Shown here piece after piece: positions 1-9,133 of a DNA stretch of 64,000 nt (position 1 is its first letter; each line of letters starts with the position of its first letter). The notes beneath the pieces were generated by a model. It did no database searches. It had not been told where the DNA came from and worked only from the letters and a program-made list of their open reading frames with translations. This DNA is from an uncultured Planktomarina sp. (GTDB taxonomy: Bacteria > Pseudomonadota > Alphaproteobacteria > Rhodobacterales > Rhodobacteraceae): positions 1 to 64,000 of the forward strand of contig CAJJBZ010000005.1 in NCBI GenBank assembly GCA_905182535.1. The letters are read 5' to 3'. The translations under genes were made by a program, and so were the position numbers.

Positions 1-631
1 AAGCCGAGTGCAGGCGGGTCAAGACAGGTGTCGCCCGGTCTGGCGTGCCGATCTCAACCGCGTAATGCTCGTCACCGCCGCCACGCGGGCGATAAACATG
101 TAACCGCCCAGCTTGCGAGACCTGCAATGGCAGGGGCGCGGATACCACATGACCAAAGCCCGGATCCAAAATGATCTCAGCGGGAAGATGCGTTAGAGAA
201 GATAGCGCCTGATCTGTGTGCACGGTAATCGCCATAGGTAGCAAATGGGCAGCCTTCAACAATGCCACTGCGGCGCGCTGGCCCCTGGCATTCCCATCAC
301 GCACCGCCTGAAACGGGCCTTTCATCGGATAGCTCATATCCAAGATGGGATCGGCCACGGCGTGGCACCAGCGTGCATCTACCGCCATTGGCACCACAAA
401 GCGGGCGACATCGCCATCATAGGCACTAATTTTCAAAGTATCCGCCCGCCACTTGGACACAACAGCCTGCACCTCGCCCAAAGCCCGCAAAGAGTTCAGC
501 CGCCCCTGGGTCAATGTTTCAGCAGCACAGATCACCAGCGGTTCCGGTAGATCAATGACCACAGGCAGACCCATCCGAAGGTCGGTCAGAGCCCGGGCAC
601 GAAGCTCGATGGGAGATGGGGTTAAACTCAT
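1..631 (-). CDS. ribA: GTP cyclohydrolase II, N-terminal part (runs off the window)
   Basis: RibA opens the riboflavin pathway by converting GTP to a diaminopyrimidine. Translating the minus strand from the ATG at 629-631 gives about 210 codons without a stop, up to the window edge. The visible part ends in a stretch (GRLHVYRPRGGGDEHYAVEI, then PVLTRLHSA) that resembles the junction before the catalytic SxCxTGD region of alphaproteobacterial RibA, so the zinc and catalytic residues lie outside the window. The start has a strong Shine-Dalgarno (AAGGAGG and a second GGAGG just upstream). It is divergent from the response regulator at 776, so the 144-bp gap should hold both promoters. The family call is from recall of Rhodobacterales proteins. 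Confidence 0.8.
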   Translation of the reverse strand, partial: MSLTPSPIELRARALTDLRMGLPVVIDLPEPLVICAAETLTQGRLNSLRALGEVQAVVSKWRADTLKISAYDGDVARFVVPMAVDARWCHAVADPILDMSYPMKGPFQAVRDGNARGQRAAVALLKAAHLLPMAITVHTDQALSSLTHLPAEIILDPGFGHVVSAPLPLQVSQAGRLHVYRPRGGGDEHYAVEIGTPDRATPVLTRLHSA

Positions 632-775
632 GAGACCTCCGTTACCTCCTTTTGTCAGGGGAATTGAAACAATACCTGCATTTTCGACACGAGCTTGTGA
701 GGCCAGTATTACAAATCTTGCAATGCAACGTACGAGAGCGCACATATTGAATACCCAAAGGAACGGATTGTCACA

Positions 776-1462
776 ATGGCGCAACTGAAAAAAATCCTTT
801 TGATCGATGACGATGAAGACCTGCGCGAGGCGCTGAGTGAACAGCTGATCACGACGGAAGAATTCGAAGTGTCCGAAGGTGGTAGCGGTGCTGATGCCCT
901 TGAGGGGGTGAAGCAGCAGCTTTATGATATAGTTATCTTGGATGTGGGTCTTGCCAGATACCGATGGCCGCGACCTGTGCCGTGTGATCCGCAAACAGGG
1001 CGTCAAATGTCCAATTTTGATGCTCACCGGACATATAGCCGATTCGACACGATTTTGGGGCTTGATGCAGGGGCCAATGATTATATTAGCAAGCCCTTCA
1101 AATTTCCTGTCCTCCTGGCCCGTATCCGCGCCCAATTGCGGCAGCATGAGCAATCCGAGGATGCTATTTTCGCGCTTGGACCCTACACGTTCAAGCCAGC
1201 GGCCAAAATACTGCTGGCCAAAGACGGTAGTAAAATTCGCCTCACTGAAAAAGAAACCAATATTCTCAAATTCTTGTACCGCGCCACCAAGGGTGTCGTG
1301 CCACGTGACACGCTTCTGCATGAGGTTTGGGGATATAACGCAGGTGTTACGACGCATACTCTGGAAACCCATATCTATCGTCTTCGCCAAAAAATTGAAC
1401 CTGATCCCAGCAACGCGAGCTTGTTGGTGACAGAAAATGGTGGATATCGTCTCGCCCTATGA
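776..1462 (+). CDS. OmpR-type response regulator with a compensated double frameshift
   Basis: A 228-codon reading frame with an N-terminal receiver domain (acidic DDD at residues 11-13, phospho-acceptor Asp56 in ILDVGL) and a C-terminal winged-helix DNA-binding domain (from about residue 130; LTEKETNILKFLYRA, ending in ENGGYRLAL). Residues about 60-90 are out of frame: after the phospho-site the normal continuation PDTDGRDLCRVIRKQGVKCP is read in the next frame, and the original frame is recovered at DTILGLDAGANDYISKPF. This fits one extra base near 953 and one missing base near 1045. The protein is otherwise full length. It is a transcription factor of unknown target; no sensor kinase is adjacent. 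Divergent from ribA. Confidence 0.8.
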   Translation: MAQLKKILLIDDDEDLREALSEQLITTEEFEVSEGGSGADALEGVKQQLYDIVILDVGLARYRWPRPVPCDPQTGRQMSNFDAHRTYSRFDTILGLDAGANDYISKPFKFPVLLARIRAQLRQHEQSEDAIFALGPYTFKPAAKILLAKDGSKIRLTEKETNILKFLYRATKGVVPRDTLLHEVWGYNAGVTTHTLETHIYRLRQKIEPDPSNASLLVTENGGYRLAL

Positions 1463-2018
1463 ACTAACTTACCGAGCGCCAAGGTCAGCCCTGCGTACCC
1501 GCGGCATCTGGACATTATCAAAGTACGCATTTTGCCTTACTAGGACTTCTAAGCCCAGCAGAAAATTAGGGCTGCTTGATCCTGCTGACATCTATCCGTG
1601 GTTTCCTGACACAGGTCTGACTATCGATGGTAGAGAATCGCCCGTGTCGACGCCTTACTTGCAAAGGCCTATTTAAGGGCAAACGGCATACCTATTTAGG
1701 TTATGGCGGTTCAGACTCAGAACGCGACCCGAAGACCAGAGGTTTGGTTAGACAAGTGCACCAACTCTGGACGGGTACTGAGAGTAATAAACTAAAAAAC
1801 CCTAGGATTTGTACTTAAATATTTGGATTCGCCTAATACTTTACAAACATAGGGACATAAGATGTTAATTCGATTAGTAAACTATTAGAAAAGTTAAATT
1901 GCGGGTTCATGTTATGGAATATGTTTTATGCTCTGAATCAAAACCCAAATACAGGCGCAAATGACAGAAAAAATTCTAGCTTATTTTAGACCATATCAAG
2001 CATGGCCCAAAATGGTTT
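1463..2018. other. Gene-poor stretch, no supported gene
   Basis: About 550 bp between the response regulator and the amidinotransferase-like gene. Only short overlapping reading frames without recognisable motifs occur, and neither strand gave a convincing translation or a tRNA-like fold. The last 170 bp (from about 1790) are clearly richer in A+T. It may be decayed coding sequence plus the downstream region of two converging genes. Confidence 0.5.
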
Positions 2019-3139
2019 TTATTGGTTTGGAAAATAATCTTCACATGACCCTTCGCGGTACACATCCGCTGTGCAGCAATGCAGACCACCTCCAAATGCG
2101 TATGCATCACGCAGATCTACTTCGACAACTTCCATGCCTAACCTTGTCCATTTGCTCAGCCTGATAGACCTCTGATTTCTCAACACAAACCGTTTTTGGA
2201 TCAAGCACCAATACATTCATGCTCAGCCATGTAGAAGAATAGCACAAGGGCGGCGGTGCATTATGCGCAGGCTGTGCCGAATCCACGATCTCCCAGTCAT
2301 TTTTCTTAAACATCTACGCTGTTCTTCAGGTAAGCGGCGTTGTGGGTTGTTCAGGATCAGCCCAGGGCGCAGCGGAGTAAAGGTGGCGTCAATGTGAATT
2401 GGATAGGGATCACCGGGAAATTCACTGCATGCACCCGATGATCCGGAAAGTGCCGGCGCAACCACTCAATACCCTTCATATTCGTAGTGAATCCATGCTG
2501 AACCACCAAATCACGCCCAAAACGCAGCACATCCGCCGCATCAAACAAGTGGCTCTTCCTCGGTGGTCACAAAGAACTTTCTCTGCGGCCCATTTCAAGC
2601 GTTTTTCAACACCGATTTTATCCGACAAATAATCAGGATGATAATCAGCATCGGTCAAACGCGGCTTAGGTGCAGCTTCATGGCGAAATTTTGGATCTTC
2701 GTTGAAATACTGCTGCATCAAGGGGCGATAGTTCAAATATTCGAACCAGCGGCAACGGTAAGACATGGTGGCTTCTAAAATCTCAGACCCAACAGTCAGC
2801 AAAACATCCCGTGGTGGCATGCAGCCGAATTGGCTTTCCGTTTGAAAGTCTGGCGTAATGGCGGGTTGCGCGTGATCAATGGAGGTTGGCCGATCCACCC
2901 GCACACCCAAGGCTTTGTAGCTGGGTCGCAAAATTATTAAGAAGTTCGTTAGCCCGATCAATAGTCTCTTGCGGCCTACGGCCCCACTGCCCCCGCATAT
3001 CACTGTCCTCCGGCACTTTTGCTTCCAGTGCCGGCTCTTCAGCAGGTATGTGGCAATCATCTGCACGTCCAACAATAACATGTCGCAATGGATCCCATTC
3101 ATTCCAACTGTTCACGACTGTTTTCTGAGTATCGCTCAT
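2019..3139 (-). pseudogene. Glycine amidinotransferase-like gene broken by about five frameshifts
   Basis: Family members transfer the amidino group of arginine to glycine or a related amine. The pieces lie in order on the minus strand but in changing frames: the N-terminus MSDTQKTVVNSWNEWDPLRH with VIVGRADD (from 3139), then VDRPTSIDHAQPAITPDF, then LFDAADVLRFGRDLVVQHGF, then IHIDATFTPLRPGLI, then the C-terminal GGGLHCCTADVYREG, ending at 2019. The family's catalytic Asp, His and Cys contexts (FDAADVLR, HIDATF, GGGLHCCT) are all present. Frame changes fall near 2905, 2545, 2430, 2310 and 2135. Total span matches a protein of about 373 residues. Either a recent pseudogene or a region of poor sequence quality; the number of breaks is higher than elsewhere in the window. 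Confidence 0.75.
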
Positions 3140-3315
3140 TTCGAGGCTCCCGTTTGGATGGTAAATTTGATCTGTTGCCTCGCGAGTAGATGGTTTTTCA
3201 GAAGCTGACTAGATCAAAGCGATGCATCGCCCAAAGGGAACGACTTTTAACTCTGTATATTGACACTACCAACCGACAGGAGGCAGGCAGAGGACAAGGG
3301 CACAGAGGATCAGAT

Positions 3316-3930
3316 ATGACAAACCATGTTTACAGGGGCGACCTGCCAGACGACTTAGACCTAGGCCCAACTGTAGCCATTGATTGCGAGACCATGGGCT
3401 TAAACCCTAAACGCGACCGGTTGTGTGTTGTTCAGCTGTCCAGCGGTGACGGTAATGCGCATCTGGTACAAGTAGCCAAGGGTCAATCGTCAGCCCCGAA
3501 CCTTTGCCGGATGCTGGAAGATCCAAATGTGTTAAAACTGTTTCACTTCGGCCGGTTTGATATCGCAGCGATGTATGAGACGTTTAGAGCACTTACAGCT
3601 CCCGTCTATTGCACCAAAATTGCTAGCCGATTAGTCCGTACCTACACAGATCGCCATGGCTTAAAAAACCTACTTCAAGAGTTACTCTCTGTTGATATCT
3701 CAAAGCAACAGCAGTCCTCAGATTGGGGCTCAAAGAAACTGTCTAAAGCGCAGGTTGAATATGCAGCCTCTGATGTTTTGTATCTGCATCGACTTCGGGA
3801 CTCGTTAAACCAAATGATGATCCGAGAGGACCGGATGGAAATAGCGCAGTCTTGCTTTGACTTCCTACCCACTCGGGCCAAGCTTGATTTGGCCGGTTGG
3901 CCGGATAATGATATATTCGCCCATTCTTAA
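3316..3930 (+). CDS. rnd: Ribonuclease D-type 3'-5' exonuclease, short form
   Basis: A 204-residue protein with only the DEDDy exonuclease domain; the HRDC domains of E. coli RNase D are absent, which is usual for the short alphaproteobacterial form. Exo motifs: I at DCETMGL (Asp and Glu), II in HFGRFDIAAMY, III in YAASDVLYLHRL. The ATG at 3316 was chosen because the alignable domain starts just behind it and AGAGGAT lies upstream; a longer in-frame start at 3190 would add unrelated residues. It probably trims RNA 3' ends. First gene of a rightward run with lptC (26-bp gap), lptA and lptB. Confidence 0.85.
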   Translation: MTNHVYRGDLPDDLDLGPTVAIDCETMGLNPKRDRLCVVQLSSGDGNAHLVQVAKGQSSAPNLCRMLEDPNVLKLFHFGRFDIAAMYETFRALTAPVYCTKIASRLVRTYTDRHGLKNLLQELLSVDISKQQQSSDWGSKKLSKAQVEYAASDVLYLHRLRDSLNQMMIREDRMEIAQSCFDFLPTRAKLDLAGWPDNDIFAHS

Positions 3931-3956
3931 CTCACAACAGGCAAACAAGAGGCAAT

Positions 3957-4562
3957 ATGAGACTTTCGTTTGATGATGGCTATTCAGCCTTTGTGGCATG
4001 GGTGAAAACCCTTCTGCCTATTGCTGCGCTGGGTCTATTATCAACAATTTTCTTATTTTCAGGTAAGGTTGATGTAACTCAATCACTTCCATATGCTGAA
4101 CTTAATGTAGCCGAAATCATTCGGGAGCAAAGGATTACACAGCCCTACTTCACAGGAATTTCTGACAATGGAACCAAAATTGCGATTTCTGCAGCCTATG
4201 CATCTCCAGACGCTCAAAATACAGATATTTTGAATATCAACGAGCTTTCCATCGTGATGGAACCTGACCACGCGAGAGCAACGCAAATAACGGCAGGCCT
4301 TGGTACACTAGATTCAAGTACACAAGTTGCAGTAATCTCAGACAACGTTCAGATAGCCGCCACACCGGATTTTTGGCTTACAACAGATATTTTGATAGTG
4401 GACCTTAAGCGGGGGATTGCCACGGCAGACAGTGAGTTTCACGGCGTGACAGCACTAGGAGCTATCAAGGCAGGCAAAATGGTCATAGAAATGACTACTA
4501 ATGATGGCCAAATCGTTTTCACAAACGGTGTACACCTGATATACTACCCAAAACCAAACTAA
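3957..4562 (+). CDS. lptC: LPS export system periplasmic protein LptC
   Basis: 201 residues. A single N-terminal transmembrane segment (about residues 17-36, TLLPIAALGLLSTIFLF) anchors a periplasmic beta-rich domain. LptC receives lipopolysaccharide from the inner-membrane LptB2FG transporter and hands it to LptA. Sequence identity within this family is low, so the call rests on size, topology, and position directly before lptA and lptB, the normal alphaproteobacterial arrangement. The gap to the lptA start is 12 bp, so the genes are co-transcribed. Confidence 0.85.
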   Translation: MRLSFDDGYSAFVAWVKTLLPIAALGLLSTIFLFSGKVDVTQSLPYAELNVAEIIREQRITQPYFTGISDNGTKIAISAAYASPDAQNTDILNINELSIVMEPDHARATQITAGLGTLDSSTQVAVISDNVQIAATPDFWLTTDILIVDLKRGIATADSEFHGVTALGAIKAGKMVIEMTTNDGQIVFTNGVHLIYYPKPN

Positions 4563-4574
4563 CCGAGGTACGCT

Positions 4575-5063
4575 GTGCGACACTTTATATTGACCCTTAC
4601 AGTCGCGATCTCAACTTTTTGTTTCGTCATTCCCATACACGCGCAAACTAGTCTATCCTTGGGTGGCTTCAGCCCAGACCCAGAAGCCCCTATTGAAATG
4701 ACCGCAGACAAACTCACAGTTAGTCAGACTGATGGCTCAGCTCGATTCGAGAGTAATGTTGTAATTTCACAGGGTGATATTCATATCGCCGCAGAACTTG
4801 TGACGGTCACTTATTTGAAAGATGGGGGAATAGACCAGCTGAACGCTACTGGTGGTGTGACCTTTGTAACCCAAACAGAATCAGCCGAAGCAGAAACAGC
4901 AGACTATGATTTGACTAATCGCCAATTGGTAATGAGTGGTGGGGTTTCACTCATCCAAGGTCAGCGAGCTATTTCCGCTGATAAAATGAGTATTGATTTA
5001 GAGACAGGTGCCGCCCTAATGGAAGGTCGGGTTCGTACCACCCTATCCAGAGGGTCGAAGTAG
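4575..5063 (+). CDS. lptA: LPS transport periplasmic protein LptA (OstA-like)
   Basis: 162 residues starting at GTG 4575. A Sec signal peptide ends at about residue 24 (AVISTF-type hydrophobic core then HAQ). The mature part is a beta-jellyroll of the OstA family with typical phrases (ADKLTVSQTDGSARFESNVV; ATGGVTFVT; AETADYDLTNRQLVMSGGV). LptA forms the periplasmic bridge that carries lipopolysaccharide from LptC to LptDE. The stop TAG at 5061-5063 overlaps the GTG proposed as the lptB start (TAGTG), which shows translational coupling. Confidence 0.88.
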   Translation: MRHFILTLTVAISTFCFVIPIHAQTSLSLGGFSPDPEAPIEMTADKLTVSQTDGSARFESNVVISQGDIHIAAELVTVTYLKDGGIDQLNATGGVTFVTQTESAEAETADYDLTNRQLVMSGGVSLIQGQRAISADKMSIDLETGAALMEGRVRTTLSRGSK

Positions 5064-5820
5064 TGGCAGAGTATACTTTAAAGTAGCCGAAGGTCAGGGT
5101 GGACTGAAAATTGAATCACTGCGTAAAAGCTATCGCAAACGGTTGGTGATCCGAGATGTGAGCATGCAACTACATCGTGGCGAAGTTGTGGCGCTTTTGG
5201 GGCCTAATGGCTCTGGAAAAACTACCTGTTTTTATTCTATCGCAGGTCTAGTGACACCAGAGGGTGGCAAAGTAATTGTCGATGGCCGTGACGTAACACG
5301 CTTACCAATGTATCGCAGGGCTCGGCTTGGCATTGGCTACTTACCACAAGAAAATTCGATATTTCGCGGGATGACCGTTGAAAACAATATCCTTGCTGTC
5401 CTTGAATTAAGTGAACCAAATCAAAAACGCCGCAGCGAACGCTTGCAAGAATTACTTAATGAATTCTCGATCGATCATCTCCGTCGTGCGCCGGCGTTAG
5501 CACTGTCAGGCGGGGAGCGCCGCCGTGTTGAGATTGCTCGATGCTTGGCGGCTGATCCAAAATACTTACTTCTTGATGAGCCATTTGCCGGTGTTGACCC
5601 AATTGCCGTTCATGAGATTAGAACATTGGTATCAGCTCTAAAAAAGCGTGGTTTAGGCATATTAATAACAGATCACAACGTCCGCGAAACCCTGGAAATC
5701 GTTGATCGCGCCTACATATTACATGATGGTAAAGTCCTGATGAGTGGCACCACAGAAGAAATCATTAAAGATGAAAATGTGAAGCGCGTGTATCTAGGTG
5801 AAAACTTTCGTTTAGTTTAA
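5063..5820 (+). CDS. lptB: LPS export ABC transporter ATP-binding protein LptB (N-terminal frameshift)
   Basis: Cytoplasmic ATPase that powers LPS extraction with LptF and LptG. Walker A GPNGSGKTT, signature LSGGERRR, Walker B LLLDEPFAGVD and the switch His (TDHNVRE) are all present. The clean frame runs from 5143, but homology continues upstream (EGQGGLKIESLRKSYRKR), reaching no start codon. Adding one A to the run at 5080-5082 joins it to GTG 5063, giving MAEYTLKVAEGQGG, and that start overlaps the lptA stop. I therefore place the start at 5063 and treat the break as a one-base deletion in a homopolymer. Expected length about 252 residues. Confidence 0.88.
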
Positions 5821-6011
5821 GTGTTAGTTTTAAGTTGACAATAGGCCCTTATATTTTGCCAACTAGGCTTGTGATACGTTGTAATCTTATTCAGCTAAAT
5901 CAAACAAACTGCATTAGGCGACTTGCGTTTCGATATGGACACATAATTAATGATTGATATGTCCAGTTTACTTACAGTTTGCATTGTGATGCTGCTTTTT
6001 AAGGAGACGAA

Positions 6012-6579
6012 ATGCTTTACCAAATTACTGGAAGACAGATCGATATTGGCGCAGCCCTACAAACTCATGTGAAATCCGTTGTGGATGTTATCACTAAAAA
6101 ATATGCAGGGCGGCCGACAGATGCGGCCATTGTTTTTTCGCGCAGCTCAAGCGAATATGTTTGCGAAGTGAGCGTCCACCTCTCGACCGGCCTCACAGCC
6201 CAAGCGAAGGCGCACAACCATGAAATCTATTTAGCTTTTGACACAGCATCCGCAAAAATGGAGAAGCAATTGCGCAGATATAAGCGCAGGTTGAAGGATC
6301 ATCATCGAAAATCGCAGGCAGCCCGTTGAACTTTCCAGTGCATCCTCGTATATTCTCGCTAACGAAGACGAGTCGAATGCCTCAGAGCCAGAAACATTGC
6401 AGCCATTAATAGTCGCTGAGGCGGAAGACAAAATTCACTGCCTGTCAGTTGGTGAGGCAGTGATGCAAATGGAAATAGCCGGTATACCGGTCCTTGTCTT
6501 CAGGAACGAAGGCCATAATGGAGTAAACGTTGTATACCGCCGTGACGACGGCAACATTGGATGGGTCGATCCGGCTTAA
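6012..6579 (+). CDS. hpf: Ribosome hibernation promoting factor, long form (frameshifted)
   Basis: Long HPF binds 30S subunits through its N-terminal domain and dimerises ribosomes through its C-terminal domain in resting cells. The N-terminal domain (MLYQITGRQIDIGAALQTHV, basic end RRYKRRLKDHHRK) stops at 6329. The C-terminal dimerisation domain (EAVMQMEIAGIPVLVFRNEG, VVYRRDDGNIGWVDP) continues in another frame to 6579. One extra C in the run at 6321-6324 joins them as SQAAPVELSSAS. Good Shine-Dalgarno AAGGAGA before 6012. Placed between lptB and ptsN, as is usual in alphaproteobacteria. About 189 residues when repaired. Confidence 0.88.
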
Positions 6580-6601
6580 ACCCAAGTACAGCTAAAGAAA
6601 T

Positions 6602-7066
6602 ATGGATCTACTTAAAATATTGCATCCCGACGCTGTACGTAATGCGCAGTCTGTTGGCAGTAAAAAGCGTCTTTTCCAAGACTTGGCTGTAATTGCATCA
6701 CAAAACTATGGTATTGAGCCAGAGGATGCTGTTGAGGCACTTTTGGAGAGGGAAAATTTGGGTCCAACCGGGGTGGGCCGCGGCGTCGCCCTACCTCATG
6801 CCCGACTTGAAAATCTAGACCGTGTTGTTGGATGCTTTATCAAACTAGACCGCCCAATTGATTTCAATGCAGTCGACAGGCAACCTGTTGATCTTGTTTT
6901 TGCTCTATTTGCACCCTTGTCGAGTGGTGTTGAACACCTAAAGTCATTGGCTTTGGTGTCTCGCACATTGCGTGATCCTGAAGTTTGCATGAAGCTACGA
7001 AACAACGAAAATGCTGCCACATTGCTTGCTATTTTGCATGAAGGGCCAGCCTCTGCTGCCGCTTAG
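6602..7066 (+). CDS. ptsN: PTS IIA-like nitrogen-regulatory protein PtsN
   Basis: 154 residues of the EIIA-Ntr family. The phosphorylatable histidine is His66 in GVALPHARL. It takes phosphate from the NPr/EI-Ntr chain and regulates transporters and kinases rather than moving sugar. It follows hpf by 22 bp. No sugar permease is nearby, consistent with the regulatory form of the PTS. Confidence 0.92.
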   Translation: MDLLKILHPDAVRNAQSVGSKKRLFQDLAVIASQNYGIEPEDAVEALLERENLGPTGVGRGVALPHARLENLDRVVGCFIKLDRPIDFNAVDRQPVDLVFALFAPLSSGVEHLKSLALVSRTLRDPEVCMKLRNNENAATLLAILHEGPASAAA

Positions 7067-7336
7067 GGCTAAAACAGCTAAATTTCCAAATTAATTATCT
7101 TATTGGATAAAGCTCCTCAAATAATACTACACCAGCTTACCAACATTTAGGCCCCCTAACTATTTATCAGTACGTACGCATAGTAATAAGTAGCGCTACA
7201 AATTCACAAAATCATTTAATGATTTTGAGTTGCCCTCAACGCCCAAGTTTAGACGACTAACAATCTTAGGCTATTTACTTAGTGTGCCTGTAGACCAGAC
7301 CACCTAACTTGAGACCTTTGGCAAGTTAGATCTGAA
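7067..7336. other. Intergenic region with no visible gene
   Basis: About 270 bp between the convergent ends of ptsN and cysQ. AT-rich; I found no reading frame with recognisable content, no tRNA and no strong GC-rich terminator stem. Confidence 0.5.
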
Positions 7337-8134
7337 CTATGAATCCTTCAAAGACACGCCTTTAGCATGGGCAATAAAATACGGATTTTCATAGCCTGGC
7401 TTGCCGTAGGTCAGCGGGGATAGATCGTCAAACCGCACAACAGCACCACCTGCACCATTCAAGACTGCATGCCCAGCCGCCGTGTCCCACTCCATAGTAC
7501 GGCCAGCACGCGGATAAAGATCAGCTTCTCCAGTTGCAATAAGGCAAAACTTCAGCGAAGAGCCTGCACTTTTAATATCTGAAACCTGATATTTCAAAAT
7601 ATAATCATCGGTCGCTTGATCACGATGCGATTTGGACGCCACGACACGAACCCCTTGATGATCTGGCTTAGCCACAGAGATACGCGCGCGTGGACCAAGA
7701 GTTTGCAAATCGAAAGCCCCCGTTTCTTCTACAGAAGCACCTGTAGAATCTGTATAAAATATTCGCTTTTTCTCAGGTGCGTAGACAACACCACGAACAG
7801 GCACACCCTCCACCACATAAGCAATATTAACGGTAAAATCACCACGCCGGTGCACAAATTCCTTGGTGCCATCCAAAGGATCCACAATCAAAAACGTATG
7901 TCCAGAGAGGCTGTGGCTGTCTGATTGCTCCTCGGTAACCAAATTCACATCCGGAAAGGCCGCGCGCAGGCCAGCGGAGATCCAAGCATCCGCAGCTTCA
8001 TCTGCCTCCGTGACTGGACTCTCATCAGACTTTGTTTTCACTTCAAACTCAGGTCCATTATAAATATCCATAATCAGGTCACCCGCTTGCAAGGCAAGCA
8101 CTCGCATAACTCTCTCTAATTTATCAAAATCCAT
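7337..8134 (-). CDS. cysQ: 3'(2'),5'-bisphosphate nucleotidase CysQ
   Basis: A lithium-sensitive phosphatase of the inositol-monophosphatase superfamily that removes the 3'-phosphate from PAP, a by-product of sulfate assimilation. Metal-binding motifs are present in order: SPVTEADEAAD, LVTEEQSD, VDPLDGTKEF and EWDTAAGHAVL. Start taken at ATG 8134 (MDFDKLERVMRV); an upstream TTG at 8152 would add six residues with little support. About 265 residues, normal for the family. Confidence 0.92.
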   Translation of the reverse strand: MDFDKLERVMRVLALQAGDLIMDIYNGPEFEVKTKSDESPVTEADEAADAWISAGLRAAFPDVNLVTEEQSDSHSLSGHTFLIVDPLDGTKEFVHRRGDFTVNIAYVVEGVPVRGVVYAPEKKRIFYTDSTGASVEETGAFDLQTLGPRARISVAKPDHQGVRVVASKSHRDQATDDYILKYQVSDIKSAGSSLKFCLIATGEADLYPRAGRTMEWDTAAGHAVLNGAGGAVVRFDDLSPLTYGKPGYENPYFIAHAKGVSLKDS

Positions 8135-8312
8135 TTTTAAAAATAGTTCCAAGGTTGTCGATACAGGGTAAGTTTATTTTAATTTAATTTCTGTAAAAAA
8201 ACAAAATTAAAAACCTAAGGCTAGTTGATGTTTTGCAAAACTATAAAAATGCTCGTCCAAACCCAACAAATATGCAGCAGACAATGCAGCCCCTGTATCT
8301 TATTGCAGCAGG

Positions 8313-8978
8313 TTAAACTTTAGCTGTAAAATGATCCACTATCTCACCACACGTAACGTCACATTCAAGCGCCCACCGCCTTTTAGACAGTCGCGAACTA
8401 CCAAATTTAATGCGGTCAATTCCATGGTAATTAAGGCGTGCAACACCACCCATAACGGCCACATCTCCAGATTGCAGCCAAATCGACTCAGTTCTACCAC
8501 CACGTTCCACCCCACCCACTCTGAACAGGGCATCATCACCCAATGAGAGAGATACAACGGGCCAATCAAAATTAGCCTCATCACGATCTTGGTGCAGCCC
8601 CATTCGTGCTCCTTCGCCGTAATAATTGACTAAACAACACTCCGGATCTGGTGCGCACCCCGCCATCATCTTCCAGATGCTCATAATAGAGGCTGGAATT
8701 TCAGGCCAATCCAATCCGGAAGGATGTTGGCTAACATACCGGTACCCCTGATGGTCCGAAAACCATCCAAAGGCGCCAGCAGCTGTGATGCGCACTGACA
8801 TTGGTTTGCCAGATTTGGTTTTTGGTGAAAAAATGGGCGCCTTTAGTGCAACAAGACGTAAGTCATCCACAATCTGTAATTGATCTGAAGATGATAAAAA
8901 ACCTTTAAAAACAGAGACACCACCCACGCTGACAGTAGGTTCTGGCATAATCGCATCATTTAACTTTATAAAATCCAA
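8313..8978 (-). CDS. alkB: Alpha-ketoglutarate-dependent dioxygenase AlkB-like
   Basis: AlkB enzymes use Fe(II) and 2-oxoglutarate to remove alkyl groups from DNA or RNA bases. The HxD iron motif is in MGLHQDRDE, the distal His in LNYHGIDRI, and basic residues for 2-oxoglutarate are in SSRLSKRRWALE. The PMSVRITAAGAFGWFSD segment is typical of alphaproteobacterial AlkB. The first ATG (8978) gives 221 residues; an internal ATG at 8948 (MPEPTVSVGG) is an equally plausible start. Divergent from dnaK. Confidence 0.85.
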   Translation of the reverse strand: MDFIKLNDAIMPEPTVSVGGVSVFKGFLSSSDQLQIVDDLRLVALKAPIFSPKTKSGKPMSVRITAAGAFGWFSDHQGYRYVSQHPSGLDWPEIPASIMSIWKMMAGCAPDPECCLVNYYGEGARMGLHQDRDEANFDWPVVSLSLGDDALFRVGGVERGGRTESIWLQSGDVAVMGGVARLNYHGIDRIKFGSSRLSKRRWALECDVTCGEIVDHFTAKV

Positions 8979-8998
8979 ATTTCATTGCCTCCAGATGG

Positions 8999-9030
8999 TT
9001 GCAGGGGATGTTTGACATACCTATATAGCG
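8999..9030 (+). promoter_or_regulatory. Possible heat-shock-type promoter of dnaK
   Basis: Upstream of dnaK, TTG at 8999-9001 is followed after 19 bp by CTATAT at 9021-9026, which resembles the -10 (CTATAT) of alphaproteobacterial RpoH promoters. A TTGACA at 9012-9017 has no good -10 at standard spacing. No CIRCE repeat is visible here. Weak evidence, based on motif matching alone. Confidence 0.3.
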
Positions 9031-9133
9031 CGTTGAGCTGGTAGTTTATAGGAACTACTAAAAAAATTGGGGCACAGGCACCGTACCGCGGGCCACATGC
9101 CTCGGTATCGCCAGAGCAAAGGGATGCTAATAT

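Noticed and set aside
245-788. Two plus-strand open frames before the response regulator
   Set aside because: They lie on the opposite strand of the ribA coding sequence, which has better homology and a ribosome-binding site.
9000-9133. CIRCE element before dnaK
   Set aside because: No TTAGCACTC-N9-GAGTGCTAA-like repeat was found here or before hrcA.
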